Positions 26,518-35,770 of a DNA stretch of 44,462 bases are shown piece by piece. The stretch is taken from contig JAIPJR010000009.1 in assembly GCA_021734045.1 (NCBI GenBank), positions 1-44,462 on the forward strand. The letters are read 5' to 3'. Position 1 is the first letter of the stretch; every line of letters begins with the position of its first letter. The DNA comes from Fidelibacterota bacterium. Lineage in GTDB: Bacteria; Fidelibacterota; UBA8477. The translations under genes were made by a program, and so were the position numbers. Below the pieces are notes generated by a model. That model ran no database searches. It was not told where the DNA came from and was given only the letters and a program-made list of their open reading frames with translations.

Positions 26518-27201
26518 TTATTCACCCTGCAATGTCATGACAGCATCTCCGTAGCGCGTGTCCACGGACAGTTGTACCGGGATATGTGGTTCGGCTGCCG
26601 AAAGCCAAATCGTGATGAACAGCTCATTTTCCTCGGCCTTTTCAGAGCGTTCCAGTGGTCGTAACTCATAGGCGGCGATTTTTTCTCCATCCACCTGAAT
26701 ACGCTGCATGGTTTGGATGTGCAGCGACAGCCGACCGGTCACACGCCCGTCGAAGAGCATGTAAACCAATGTATCTCCCACTTGAAGGGGAATCGTGCGC
26801 AGATGATAAAGCAGACTGGGGATGTCCTTGAGACGGTCATGGTGCATCGCCCGAGGATTATTGTTGATTAAAATCAGACTATCCTGCCAGTTGAAGCTCA
26901 CCTGGTAATCGCGTTTGTACTTCCCTTCCCGAATCCGTTTGCTATGGGTCAGAAGTTGGTCCGTATCCAAATCATAGCTCGATTCAATGGCATCATCCAT
27001 TTTCCACAGGCGCGATAGCCAGGGTGAAGATTGAATGGTAAAATGACTCTGTAAACGATTGTCGTGTCGGCTAAACTCCAACCGGGCATGCCCCGCTTTG
27101 ATAAAACCATACTTCACAGTATACTCGTAGCGTGCCTGTGCTACCAGCGCTCGAGGCGTCCACAACATCGCCAATAAAATGAGGGAAACCATTACTCTCA
27201 T
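26518..27201 (-). CDS. Secreted DUF3108-like protein
   Basis: The 227-residue product has a signal peptide (to about residue 21, ending LVAQ). It then follows the DUF3108 pattern: YTVKYGFIKAGHARLEF, a middle segment with DDAIESSYDLDT, IPLQVGDTLVYMLFDGRV, and LRPLERSEKAEENELFITIWLS. It is predicted to be a periplasmic or outer-membrane-associated beta-rich protein. The function of DUF3108 is not known. It reads away from the divergent GtrA-like gene 70 bases off. Confidence 0.72.
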   Translation of the reverse strand: MRVMVSLILLAMLWTPRALVAQARYEYTVKYGFIKAGHARLEFSRHDNRLQSHFTIQSSPWLSRLWKMDDAIESSYDLDTDQLLTHSKRIREGKYKRDYQVSFNWQDSLILINNNPRAMHHDRLKDIPSLLYHLRTIPLQVGDTLVYMLFDGRVTGRLSLHIQTMQRIQVDGEKIAAYELRPLERSEKAEENELFITIWLSAAEPHIPVQLSVDTRYGDAVMTLQGE

Positions 27202-27271
27202 CGGAAAACCCTATCAATTTGCCCCAATAAGTTCGTGCGATACCCGTTGTGAAGACTAAATTTTTTAAGGG

Positions 27272-27688
27272 ATGTATACTTTCGGTAAACGGGTTGTTTT
27301 GTTTTCTGCGGTGGGTATTTCCGGCATTGTTGTGAATATGGGAACACTGTGGTTACTAACCCATTTCGCAAGTATTCATTACGCATTGGCATCGCCCATC
27401 GCTATTGAGATATCCATTATCAACAATTTCATCTGGAATGACCGGTTCACTTGGCGCGGGCGCCGGCGTGCCAGAAATTTAAATATCTGGTATGGCCTGT
27501 TACGGTTCAATATCGTGAGTTGGATTGCAGGCAGCATGAACTGGCTTTTACTCGTTCTTTTCACGGAAGTTGCCGGAATTTACTATCTCTGGGCAAATTT
27601 ACTGGCCATTGCTATCGCCGCAGCTATGAATTTTATCCTCAATGAGAAATGGACATTTAAGGCCATGCCCGATTGGGAGGACCATTAG
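27272..27688 (+). CDS. GtrA-family membrane protein
   Basis: GtrA-like proteins have four membrane helices and are thought to help flip polyprenyl-phosphate-linked sugars. The 138-residue product fits: VVLFSAVGISGIVVNMGTLWLL, the family hallmark IEISIINNFIWNDRFTWR, and the repeated N-F-x-x-N-x-x-W-T-F pattern near the end (NFILNEKWTFK). AAGGG abuts the ATG, an unusually short spacing. The last four bases overlap the 3' end of the convergent GT39-type gene, which suggests a working pair. Confidence 0.88.
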   Translation: MYTFGKRVVLFSAVGISGIVVNMGTLWLLTHFASIHYALASPIAIEISIINNFIWNDRFTWRGRRRARNLNIWYGLLRFNIVSWIAGSMNWLLLVLFTEVAGIYYLWANLLAIAIAAAMNFILNEKWTFKAMPDWEDH

Positions 27689-29163
27689 TATGCCGCTAAT
27701 CCGTGGTAATTTTCGCACCGAAAAACCCTAATCCGGCGGGTGTGCTGTCCAAAGTTTTCAAATGTCAAATCAGCAATCATTTCCATCGAATCAAAATAGG
27801 GCGCGATTTTGTCCTGTTTGAAGCGGTATTCACGCCGATCATCCACGACTAAAATCCCGGTTCTACCGCGTAATTCATTCGGACTTTTCCAATAATCAAA
27901 TTGAAGTGCACCCTCACCAAACACGTTCTGGGCAAATGTTTCCGGCTGGCCTGGGAGATAAAATCGCAGGAGTGAACTCACCTTGTAATTGGTACTGAAT
28001 ACGAATGCTTTGGAATTAGCATCATTTTCTCGCTGTAAAATTTCATCCACACGCGCGGCAGTCTTTTTCCAACCACTCCAGGTATTCCCATCCCCCAGCG
28101 GTACATTGGGAATTAGAATCACCGCCAGACCAATTCCAAAGAATATCAACGCGGATGCAAGTCCTGTTTTTAAGACCCTCAACGAGCGATTCTCGGCCAG
28201 GTAATATTTCAGAAAAAGGATCAACCATGCCCAGTAAGCCGGCACCAGCCAGTTCATTTTCACCAGCGTTTTAAAACTTACCAACACAAAAAATGGCAAT
28301 AAAACCCCGCCACTGGCGAACAATAATAATTCTCCTGTGCTAAAAGGCTTTTTTAACACGTTTGGAATAACCCGCACAATCCCCCATATGAGAAATCCAA
28401 AGAAAAAGGGCGTAAGCATAAACATCTGGGAACCAATCAACTCACCGAAAAAGCGCAATCCCCACCCATCCATACTACTCACGCGTCGGCTCCCCTGAAA
28501 TGCCAGCGACACCCACTCATGGGAGGCATTCCAAAACAAAACCGGCGAGAAGACCACCACCGCTACCAGACTGGCCAGATAGGGATGCGGTGTGGCCAGC
28601 CAACGGCGGTTTTCCCGGGAAAGGAGTAGAAACAGGAAGACGCTGGGCACCAGGAAAATTCCGGAATATTTTGACAGCCAGGTTAGTCCCATAGCTACAC
28701 CCGCCAGGTACCAGTATTTTACCGAGCCTGTCTTCGCCACCCGCCAGATCAGGAAAATGGTAAGAGACCAAAACATGAGCAGCGGTGAATCCGGTGAAAT
28801 TACGAATCCGTACAGCTCATAGATAATGGTCGTATTCAATGCCAGCATGACCCAGCAGGTCAGGCGGTCATCCTTAAATATCTCCTGAACCAGTTTACCC
28901 CAAATGATGTAGGTTCCCAGATAATAAAGCACCGATGCTGCTTTTATCCCGAATATGGTCTGACCAAAAAGGTGTGTGGTTACCCAGATCAGCCATGTCG
29001 CCATGGGCGGGTGATCAAAATATGACCAGTCCAGCGCCCGGGACCAGCTCCAATAGTAAGCTTCCTGGGGTGTTAACGGGGTGATGAAAGCCAGAATCAG
29101 GCGTAGCAGGGTAAATCCTAACAGGATTTGCCAAACCCGGTTACTCAATCCCAACTTTGTCAT
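27685..29163 (-). CDS. GT39/ArnT-like membrane glycosyltransferase
   Basis: Such enzymes transfer a sugar from a polyprenyl-phosphate donor on the outer side of the inner membrane. The 492-residue protein has about ten to twelve helices. It has the family start LTPQEAYYWSWSRALDWSYFDHPPM, carrying the acidic residue and the DHPP motif of the PMT/ArnT group. A soluble C-terminal part follows (about 360-492). It is last in the envelope cluster, 8 bases after msbA stops. The acceptor is unknown; lipid A or a surface glycan fits the context. Confidence 0.85.
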   Translation of the reverse strand: MTKLGLSNRVWQILLGFTLLRLILAFITPLTPQEAYYWSWSRALDWSYFDHPPMATWLIWVTTHLFGQTIFGIKAASVLYYLGTYIIWGKLVQEIFKDDRLTCWVMLALNTTIIYELYGFVISPDSPLLMFWSLTIFLIWRVAKTGSVKYWYLAGVAMGLTWLSKYSGIFLVPSVFLFLLLSRENRRWLATPHPYLASLVAVVVFSPVLFWNASHEWVSLAFQGSRRVSSMDGWGLRFFGELIGSQMFMLTPFFFGFLIWGIVRVIPNVLKKPFSTGELLLFASGGVLLPFFVLVSFKTLVKMNWLVPAYWAWLILFLKYYLAENRSLRVLKTGLASALIFFGIGLAVILIPNVPLGDGNTWSGWKKTAARVDEILQRENDANSKAFVFSTNYKVSSLLRFYLPGQPETFAQNVFGEGALQFDYWKSPNELRGRTGILVVDDRREYRFKQDKIAPYFDSMEMIADLTFENFGQHTRRIRVFRCENYHGLAAY

Positions 29164-29170
29164 AAGTTTA

Positions 29171-30985
29171 CTAAGATTCGAATTGCATTTGATAGAGCTT
29201 TTTGTACAGACGACCGTTTTTCAACAGCTCTTCATGATTTCCGATTTCGACAATTCTGCCCTTCTCCATCACCGCGATCCGATTTGCGTTCAAAATAGTG
29301 GTTAATCGATGGGCGATAACAATGGCCGTCCGATTTTTCATGAGGCGATCAATAGCCTGCTGTACGAGACGCTCTGATTCCGTGTCCAGAGCTGAGGTGG
29401 CTTCATCCAAAATGAGAATTGATGGATTTTTTAACAATGCCCGGGCAATGGCGATTCGCTGGCGTTGACCGCCGGACAGTCGGGTTCCCCGCTCACCGAT
29501 AATGGTGTCATAACCCAGGTCCATCTCTTCGATGAATTGATGGGCATGCGCCAGTTTCGCAGCCTCCACAACCTCTTCCCGGGACTTTTCCATGGCGTAG
29601 GCAATGTTGTTATGAATCGTATCGTTGAATAGAATCGTTTCCTGGCTTACAATACCCAGTTGCTGCCGCAAGGAATAGCGCGTAACCTCCCGAACATCAT
29701 TCTCATCGATTAAGATTCGACCGGCAGTCACGTCGTAAAATCGCGGTAAAAGATCAGCCAGGGTGGATTTCCCAGCACCACTGGCACCTACCAGGGCCAA
29801 CACTTCACCTTTTTCAATGGTGAGATTAATGGCTTTCACTGCTGGTATCTGGCTCCCCGGGTATTGAAAGGAGACGTTGTCGTATACGATTTCTCTCTCA
29901 AAAGGCGGCAGCTCTCTGGCATTGGGAAGATCCCGAATGTCTGAAGGCGTGTCCAGTATGCTAAAAATCCGCTCCCCGGCAGCAATTCCGGTCTGAATCG
30001 GCACATTCACATTCGCCAGATTACGGATGGGCTGAAACATGGCAAACAGAAGAACAATAAAGCGCAAAAAATCTTCACTTGTGATAACCTGGTATTTCAG
30101 CACCTGAACACCACCATACCACAACAAAAGGACGGCCATGGTTACACCCAGCATCTCGGTGATGGGCAGGTTTGTACCCTGCAACCGAATTTGGCGGAAC
30201 ATCAATTTCAACAGCTTAAAGGTCTCTTTGTGAAACCGGTGAGATTCCACCGGTTCGGCATTGAAAGCCTTTACAATCCGGATTCCGGAAAAGGTCTCGG
30301 TCATACGCGAAGTGACTTCACCCAGTTGCACCTGGGTCCGGTTTGCCCGGCGGCGCAGGCTTTGACTGATTTTGTAAATAAAAAAGCCCGTTACCGGCGC
30401 GACTAAGAGGGAAATCAGCGTCAATTTCCATTGAATCACAAACAGCAATCCAAGCATCACCACGATGTTCAACGGCTCGATAATCAGCGGACGAAAGGTC
30501 GTGGTCAGGGCGTTATTCACCATCATCACATCGTTCATCGCCAATGAAATCATATCGCCGGTTCGGCGGGTGTTGTAAAAAGCCAGTGGCTGGCGGAGAA
30601 AATGGTCAAAAATCATATTCCGCAGATTGCGGATCACCCGCACCTGTACCCAGCCATTCAGCAACCAGGTGATGTAATAAGTGACGCTTTTGATGAAATA
30701 ACTCACCAGAATCACCACCACCACTGTTTTCAGAGCTGAGACTTTATCTCCGCCGGTGAAATATTTATAGGTTAACCATTTCAAGTATTCATTGATATTG
30801 GACCAGTCACTGCTGAGCACGACCTGCTTCATTTCCTCAGGGGTGGCATTGAATAGCGTAGAGACGAAGGAAGCGGCAAACCACAAAGCTACGCTGTTGG
30901 CTGCCACATTCAGGATCGACGACAACATGCCGCCACCGATATGCGGCCAGTAGGGTTTGACTAATTTTAATAAACGGGCATACAT
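29171..30985 (-). CDS. msbA: ABC transporter, MsbA-type lipid flippase
   Basis: The 604-residue half-transporter fuses a six-helix membrane domain (about 1-330) to an ATPase. The ATPase has Walker A GASGAGKST, signature LSGGQRQRIAIARALL, Walker B ILILDEATSALD and the H-loop in IVIAHRLTT. MsbA flips core-lipid A across the inner membrane. The placement after lpxL in a lipid A cluster supports this role over other exporters of the same architecture. It follows tsaC closely on the same strand. Confidence 0.85.
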   Translation of the reverse strand: MYARLLKLVKPYWPHIGGGMLSSILNVAANSVALWFAASFVSTLFNATPEEMKQVVLSSDWSNINEYLKWLTYKYFTGGDKVSALKTVVVVILVSYFIKSVTYYITWLLNGWVQVRVIRNLRNMIFDHFLRQPLAFYNTRRTGDMISLAMNDVMMVNNALTTTFRPLIIEPLNIVVMLGLLFVIQWKLTLISLLVAPVTGFFIYKISQSLRRRANRTQVQLGEVTSRMTETFSGIRIVKAFNAEPVESHRFHKETFKLLKLMFRQIRLQGTNLPITEMLGVTMAVLLLWYGGVQVLKYQVITSEDFLRFIVLLFAMFQPIRNLANVNVPIQTGIAAGERIFSILDTPSDIRDLPNARELPPFEREIVYDNVSFQYPGSQIPAVKAINLTIEKGEVLALVGASGAGKSTLADLLPRFYDVTAGRILIDENDVREVTRYSLRQQLGIVSQETILFNDTIHNNIAYAMEKSREEVVEAAKLAHAHQFIEEMDLGYDTIIGERGTRLSGGQRQRIAIARALLKNPSILILDEATSALDTESERLVQQAIDRLMKNRTAIVIAHRLTTILNANRIAVMEKGRIVEIGNHEELLKNGRLYKKLYQMQFES

Positions 30986-30990
30986 ATGAA

Positions 30991-31620
30991 TCAGCTCAGG
31001 AATCCTGCCAATTTATCTGCTGGTACCGCGCCTTCCCTTAGAATCTCGAAAGGGAATTGGGAAATGTCGATGACCGTACTGCCCGGGGATTTTGATAGGG
31101 TTCCGTAATCAAACAACAGGTCTATCTGATCACTGAAATAGGCTACGATAGTTTCAATATTCAGCGCGCTGGGATAACCGGAGAGATTCGCCGAGGTGCT
31201 GGTGATGGGATGACCAAATGCCTTCACCAGACTGATATTCAAAGGGTGGTCCGGAACCCGCAGCCCCGTTAACCCCTTCTCGGATGCGATACCGTCCGCC
31301 AAAATCAGATTACTCTGGGCGACAATCGTGAGCTGCCCCGGAAGAAATGTGCGAATGAGTTTCTCCGCCGTCGGTGTCCGGTTTTCAATCGATCGCAGCA
31401 AGTCCTCCACAGACGCCAGCATGACCGACATGGGTACTTTGGCGCGTTTTTTCAGTGATGATAGGTGCTCAACGGCATCCGAGTTTGTCCCATCAACGCC
31501 CAAACCATATAGTGTATCGGTGGGATAACCGATAATCCCCCCTTCAGCGAGAACCTGACAGGCGTGATCAATGGCTTCACGGGTAGGCTTTTCGCCCGAT
31601 TTTACCTCAATGATTGGCAT
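30991..31620 (-). CDS. tsaC: L-threonylcarbamoyladenylate synthase (TsaC/Sua5/YrdC family)
   Basis: TsaC makes the threonylcarbamoyl-AMP used for t6A modification of tRNA. The 209-residue product has GGIIGYPTDTLYGLGVDG, KKRAKVPMSVM, FLPGQLTIV and PITSTSANLSG, all of which belong to the YrdC fold. I use the ATG at 31620; the longer in-frame form starts at a TTG (31710) and would overlap lpxL by 50 bases. It lacks the extra Sua5 C-terminal domain. It is embedded in the envelope cluster without an obvious functional link. Confidence 0.88.
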   Translation of the reverse strand: MPIIEVKSGEKPTREAIDHACQVLAEGGIIGYPTDTLYGLGVDGTNSDAVEHLSSLKKRAKVPMSVMLASVEDLLRSIENRTPTAEKLIRTFLPGQLTIVAQSNLILADGIASEKGLTGLRVPDHPLNISLVKAFGHPITSTSANLSGYPSALNIETIVAYFSDQIDLLFDYGTLSKSPGSTVIDISQFPFEILREGAVPADKLAGFLS

Positions 31621-31660
31621 TCGGAAATGATACGCTCCCAAGTGGATATGTTCAAGCGAC

Positions 31661-32626
31661 TTAGTGGGGATGGGAACCAGTTTTGCTGGCGGCTGCTTCC
31701 TGTTTTTCAATGTTGCGCCACCGTTTGTGAAACCACAGATATTGATGTGGGTACTTTCGAATGACTCCCTCCAGCTTTTGCAGAGCGGTACCCACCACCT
31801 CCTGAATGAATTCCTCGGTCAATCGCTCTGGCAGATCGATTTTCAACGGCTCCCAATCCAGGATAAACCGCCCCCGGTGAACATGCATGGCGATGAAAAT
31901 AACTTCTGCAGGCGTCCGGTGTGCAAGAATCGCAACACCTTTTGGGCTGGGTGACGGCAAGTCAAAAAATGGCACGGTCACCCCCTGGCGACCTTTATAT
32001 TGGTCTCCAACGATACACATATTCCCCACATCCCTGAGTCGAGCCACGAATGCCGGCATTTTTGACCACGAATCCACCAGAATCATGTTTTTGCGTGTTC
32101 GGAGCCAGGAAAGAAATCTATCCACCAGGGGATTGCGTTGAATCCGGTAAATAGCTGAAGTTTTCCCCGCCAGAATCGCCATATAGCGTCCGGCCATCTC
32201 CCAACTGCCGAAATGACCGGTAAACAACAGCATTGGTTCTCCGGCAGCCTGTTTGGCGATAGCGTACTGGTCGAATCCGGAATCTTGGACGAGACGTTGT
32301 ACGGTTCGATCTGGCATAGTCCAAATTTTCATGGTGGTAATAAAACTCTCTCCCCAGTGGGCATAAACCCTCCGGGTTGCGTTATCCACCTGCTCAGCCG
32401 GCCAATCCGGGAAGGCGCGCTTAAGATTTGATTTGACCACCTGTTTGCGAATGGGAATCCAACGACCTAAGAACAAACCCAGCCCGCGACCGAAACGCCA
32501 CACCACAGCCCAAGGCAAAAGCGTCATTAAAATGGTGAAGATCACCAGCGCGATGAATTCCACACCGTAGCGTATCCATAGCAGCAAACCAATCTGTGGT
32601 GAGCCGCTGGGTGGTTTAGACGCCAT
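31661..32626 (-). CDS. lpxL: Lipid A biosynthesis acyltransferase (LpxL/HtrB family)
   Basis: This inner-membrane enzyme adds a secondary acyl chain to lipid A. The 321-residue protein has an N-terminal membrane anchor (about 17-45), the catalytic H-x4-E motif in GHFGSWEMAG, and GDQYKGRQGVTVPFF and YPHQYLWFHKRW. All are standard for the family. It reads in the same direction as rseP upstream and msbA downstream. Which acyl chain it uses cannot be told. Confidence 0.92.
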   Translation of the reverse strand: MASKPPSGSPQIGLLLWIRYGVEFIALVIFTILMTLLPWAVVWRFGRGLGLFLGRWIPIRKQVVKSNLKRAFPDWPAEQVDNATRRVYAHWGESFITTMKIWTMPDRTVQRLVQDSGFDQYAIAKQAAGEPMLLFTGHFGSWEMAGRYMAILAGKTSAIYRIQRNPLVDRFLSWLRTRKNMILVDSWSKMPAFVARLRDVGNMCIVGDQYKGRQGVTVPFFDLPSPSPKGVAILAHRTPAEVIFIAMHVHRGRFILDWEPLKIDLPERLTEEFIQEVVGTALQKLEGVIRKYPHQYLWFHKRWRNIEKQEAAASKTGSHPH

Positions 32627-32659
32627 AGATTAGACTATTCCTATTTACACCAAACGGGA

Positions 32660-33859
32660 TTACAGCTTGGCGATGTCCTGAATGGTGACATAAATGATGA
32701 GTCCCAGTAAGAGGACCATTCCCACTTGCTGGATAGCGACTTTAGCTTTAAGGGGCAGTGGTCGCCGGATCAGCCCTTCAATGGCAATAATAATAAATTG
32801 ACCGCCATCCAATCCCGGAATGGGCAGGATATTGATAAATGCCAGGTTCACCGAGAGAATCGCCATGAAATAAAAAACATCCAGCCAGCCCTGCCTGGCC
32901 ATGTCACCAGCCATTTTAGCAATGGCAACGGGGCCTCCCAGTTCTTTCATGGAAGCATCACCGGAAATCAGCATTCCCAGACTGCGTACCATGAGCGTTC
33001 CGAAGCTGTAGGTATTCTGCGCACCCAGTTTGGCCGCTTCCACAATCCCTACATTCCGCTGATAGGTTTCCGGACCAATTCCAATCATCCCATAGGTTTC
33101 AACACCATTTTCGCTCGGAACCGTCTCCGATACCGTGGTCAATGTGGCGGATTGGAGTGCGCCATCCCTATCCCAGGTAATATCCACTGTTTTACCGGGC
33201 ATGCCATGAATCACCTGAATCAAATCATCCCAGGTTTTAATTCGCTGTCCATTTACTGCAACGATGCGATCACCGGGTTGAATTCCTGCCATTTCTGCCG
33301 GATAAACCGGGCGTGCCTGGCTGCCACTAAGACTCCCCACCACGGCTGAGTTGGTCATTTCGGGTACACCATTAGTTAGGAAAATGGTGCTGAATAAAAA
33401 CCACGCCAGAATGGTATTCATAATCACGCCAGCAGAAATGACGAATAACTGCTGCCAGCGCTTTTTGCTGGTGAATTCCCACGGTTTACCCTTGATAGTG
33501 GTGTCCAGCGACTCATCAATGGTACCCGCCATTTTCACAAACCCGCCCAGCGGCGTCCATGAAATGTTGTACTCCGTGTATCCGGCCTTGGGTTTTTTGC
33601 GACGGAATCGGTACTCCACCAGGGCGGCATTGAATAATTTCTGCAGGAACCATGGGATGTGAATTGTCATCCAGAGCCCGTCCACCTTGTTTCGGAAACT
33701 CAAGAACCTGGGCGGAAAACCGATGGAAAAGCGCTCCACCCGGATACCTACCGACCGGGCGGCCAGGAAGTGGCCTAGTTCATGGATTAAAATTAGGATA
33801 CCCAGCGTGAAAATAGCTGCCAGGATGGAAATCAGCGTGGTGTTTATTGTTGCTAACAT
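32660..33859 (-). CDS. rseP: Site-2 intramembrane zinc protease RseP
   Basis: RseP cleaves membrane-bound anti-sigma factors and leftover signal peptides. The 399-residue protein has the zinc motif HELGH at 26-30 in its first helix, a single PDZ domain (about 190-265, AGIQPGDRIVAVNGQ) and the second metal-site motif NILPIPGLDGGQF near the C-terminus. Proteobacterial RseP usually has two PDZ domains; one is common in other phyla. It lies between dxr and lpxL. No anti-sigma target is visible in the window. Confidence 0.95.
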   Translation of the reverse strand: MLATINTTLISILAAIFTLGILILIHELGHFLAARSVGIRVERFSIGFPPRFLSFRNKVDGLWMTIHIPWFLQKLFNAALVEYRFRRKKPKAGYTEYNISWTPLGGFVKMAGTIDESLDTTIKGKPWEFTSKKRWQQLFVISAGVIMNTILAWFLFSTIFLTNGVPEMTNSAVVGSLSGSQARPVYPAEMAGIQPGDRIVAVNGQRIKTWDDLIQVIHGMPGKTVDITWDRDGALQSATLTTVSETVPSENGVETYGMIGIGPETYQRNVGIVEAAKLGAQNTYSFGTLMVRSLGMLISGDASMKELGGPVAIAKMAGDMARQGWLDVFYFMAILSVNLAFINILPIPGLDGGQFIIIAIEGLIRRPLPLKAKVAIQQVGMVLLLGLIIYVTIQDIAKL

Positions 33860-33868
33860 TACCGTCTC

Positions 33869-35023
33869 TTATAGTTGATTAACATAGTGTTGTGTCCAAT
33901 TCTCAAGCGATAAAATATCCTCCATTTGAGGATGCTCTATCAAATCATGCGCTGCCAGCGCTTTTTCAATCATAATCGGAATTTCGGTAAATCTAATCTC
34001 ATTTCTCAAAAACCGATACACCGCTGTTTCATTGGCTACATTCAGTACAGCCGGCGCACTCCCCCCCTCTTTCAGCACCTCAAAGGCCAGTTGAATGCAC
34101 GGAAACTTTTCCAGATCAGGCGCTTCAAATGTTAGTTGCCCCACACGAACCAAATCCAGCGGTTCCCAATCTGCCGGGCGATGACGTGGCCAGGTGAGTG
34201 CGTACTGAATGGGAATTTTCATATCAGGGACGCCCAACTGAGCCTTCACCGATTTGTCTCGAAACTCCACCATGGAGTGAATAATACTCTGGGGATGCAC
34301 GACGATGTCCAATTGATCGGGCCCCAGATGAAAAAGCCATCTGGCTTCAATTATTTCCAGTCCCTTGTTCATCATGGTGGCGCTGTCAATGGTGATTTTA
34401 TTCCCCATTTTCCAGTTGGGATGCTTCAGCGCTTCTGCAACCGTTATACTGTCAAAGGTCTCTTTATCACGGGTTCGAAATGGCCCCCCGGACCCGGTGA
34501 GAATCAGCCGTTCCACATCTACCATATCTTCGCCAGTGAGACATTGCCAAATTGCGCTGTGCTCGCTGTCCACGGGAAAAAGTTTCACGCCGGTTTGGGT
34601 CAGCAGCCGATCAATATAATCACCGGCCATGACCAGACTTTCCTTGTTGGATAATGCCACATCCACACCAGCATTAATCGCCTGCACAGTGGGTTCCATA
34701 CCCGCACTTCCCACCAGTCCGTTCAGTACCAGGTCCACATCGTCCCGACCCGCTAATTCTAATAGCCCTTCACGCCCCTGTAAAACCTCCGTGTCCGGAA
34801 GTGCAGCAGCGACTTTCCCGGCAGCGGCATCATCTACAATCGCCACCGCACGGGGATTAAATTTGCGGGCCTGTTGAATGAGCAATTCGGCATTACGATT
34901 CCCAGATAAATAGGTCACCGTCAGCTCATGCGATAAATTCTCCACGACTTTCAGGGCATTCACACCGATGGAACCGGTGCTGCCCAGAATGGAAAGTCGT
35001 TTTTTCTGCTGCGATGCGGTCAA
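33869..35023 (-). CDS. dxr: 1-deoxy-D-xylulose 5-phosphate reductoisomerase
   Basis: Dxr (IspC) makes 2-C-methylerythritol 4-phosphate, the committed step of the MEP isoprenoid pathway that feeds UppS. The 384-residue product has the NADPH site RLSILGSTGSIG, SKESLVMAGDYI, VDSEHSAIWQCL and the substrate-site SGGPFRTRD. The start appears to be TTG at 35023, overlapping the preceding stop as TTGA; no ATG precedes the conserved region. It is followed by rseP after 9 bases. Confidence 0.95.
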   Translation of the reverse strand: MTASQQKKRLSILGSTGSIGVNALKVVENLSHELTVTYLSGNRNAELLIQQARKFNPRAVAIVDDAAAGKVAAALPDTEVLQGREGLLELAGRDDVDLVLNGLVGSAGMEPTVQAINAGVDVALSNKESLVMAGDYIDRLLTQTGVKLFPVDSEHSAIWQCLTGEDMVDVERLILTGSGGPFRTRDKETFDSITVAEALKHPNWKMGNKITIDSATMMNKGLEIIEARWLFHLGPDQLDIVVHPQSIIHSMVEFRDKSVKAQLGVPDMKIPIQYALTWPRHRPADWEPLDLVRVGQLTFEAPDLEKFPCIQLAFEVLKEGGSAPAVLNVANETAVYRFLRNEIRFTEIPIMIEKALAAHDLIEHPQMEDILSLENWTQHYVNQL

Positions 35024-35691
35024 TTTCCAATGCCCCAGTTCAACCCCACCCGACCTGCCGGGCGTGTTTTGTTAAAAATCAAGCATACATCCAATTGTAG
35101 GTCGTTAAAAAGGTTTTTCGACAAAACACCGCTGAATAGCCAATAGTTGCGTTCGTGGTTTGTAAGATTCGGCAGATCAACATATACGGTCTTTTCCATG
35201 TCATAGGTGGCCTGTAGATGAAAAACACTACCGAAAAACACGCGGGTGTACTGTTGCGTCAAACTCAGATTCCGTTGCGAGAAGGTGTTCTGTCCCCTGA
35301 GTTCGTTGTTCTGAACGCCAAAACTCCAGCGGTTTCTACCCTGGAAAAACCAGATATAGTTTGCCCCCATGCCGTACCCTACCACCGGGTAATTTGACGG
35401 CGCCGACCAGAGTTGTGCGGTGAATACCCATTCCGGAATCGGTTGGACAGCAAATCCCACTCGCTGAACCTGCCCCACTCCCCCGGCGCTCAGGGGAATG
35501 AAGTGGTGGAGGTACGCCACATGTCCGAATGTGTACAAAAAATCTCCTGCGGGAACAGCCATCACGCTGGCCAGGGCACGCATATCACTGGCAATATCAG
35601 GGGCTGATGAGCGCTGCGCCAAGTCAAGCCATCCGGCAGCTGAGAGCCTTGCCACGAGGATGATGAGCGTTATGCTGCGCAAATAATGCAT
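35020..35691 (-). CDS. Predicted outer-membrane beta-barrel-like protein, unknown
   Basis: The 223-residue product has a signal peptide (MHYLRSITLIILVARLSAAG). Alternating aromatic and polar strands follow with turns rich in Gly, Asn and Pro, for example FTAQLWSAPSNYPVVGYGMGANYIWFF, which I cite as positions 110-136. The end RVGLNWGIGN is typical of a terminal beta-strand region. Some of this recalls PorV/PorQ-like or UPF0164-type proteins, but I cannot assign a family. Its stop overlaps the dxr start, so the two are coupled. A TATAAT at the ATG is probably chance. Confidence 0.68.
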   Translation of the reverse strand: MHYLRSITLIILVARLSAAGWLDLAQRSSAPDIASDMRALASVMAVPAGDFLYTFGHVAYLHHFIPLSAGGVGQVQRVGFAVQPIPEWVFTAQLWSAPSNYPVVGYGMGANYIWFFQGRNRWSFGVQNNELRGQNTFSQRNLSLTQQYTRVFFGSVFHLQATYDMEKTVYVDLPNLTNHERNYWLFSGVLSKNLFNDLQLDVCLIFNKTRPAGRVGLNWGIGN

Positions 35692-35770
35692 TATAGGAAA
35701 ATTTCTTACTTATGCTTCAAAATGGGGAAGTGGCTGCGGGTCGCGGTAAAAATGAGACAAGCTGACCGGT

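Noticed and set aside
31621-31710. 30-codon N-terminal extension of tsaC.
   Set aside because: It starts at a TTG inside lpxL and lacks similarity to YrdC N-termini; the ATG at 31620 fits better.
35686-35697. TATAAT overlapping the ATG of the outer-membrane-like gene, with TTGAAG 19 bases upstream.
   Set aside because: A start of transcription from this box would fall inside the coding region and the spacer is too long; it is probably chance.
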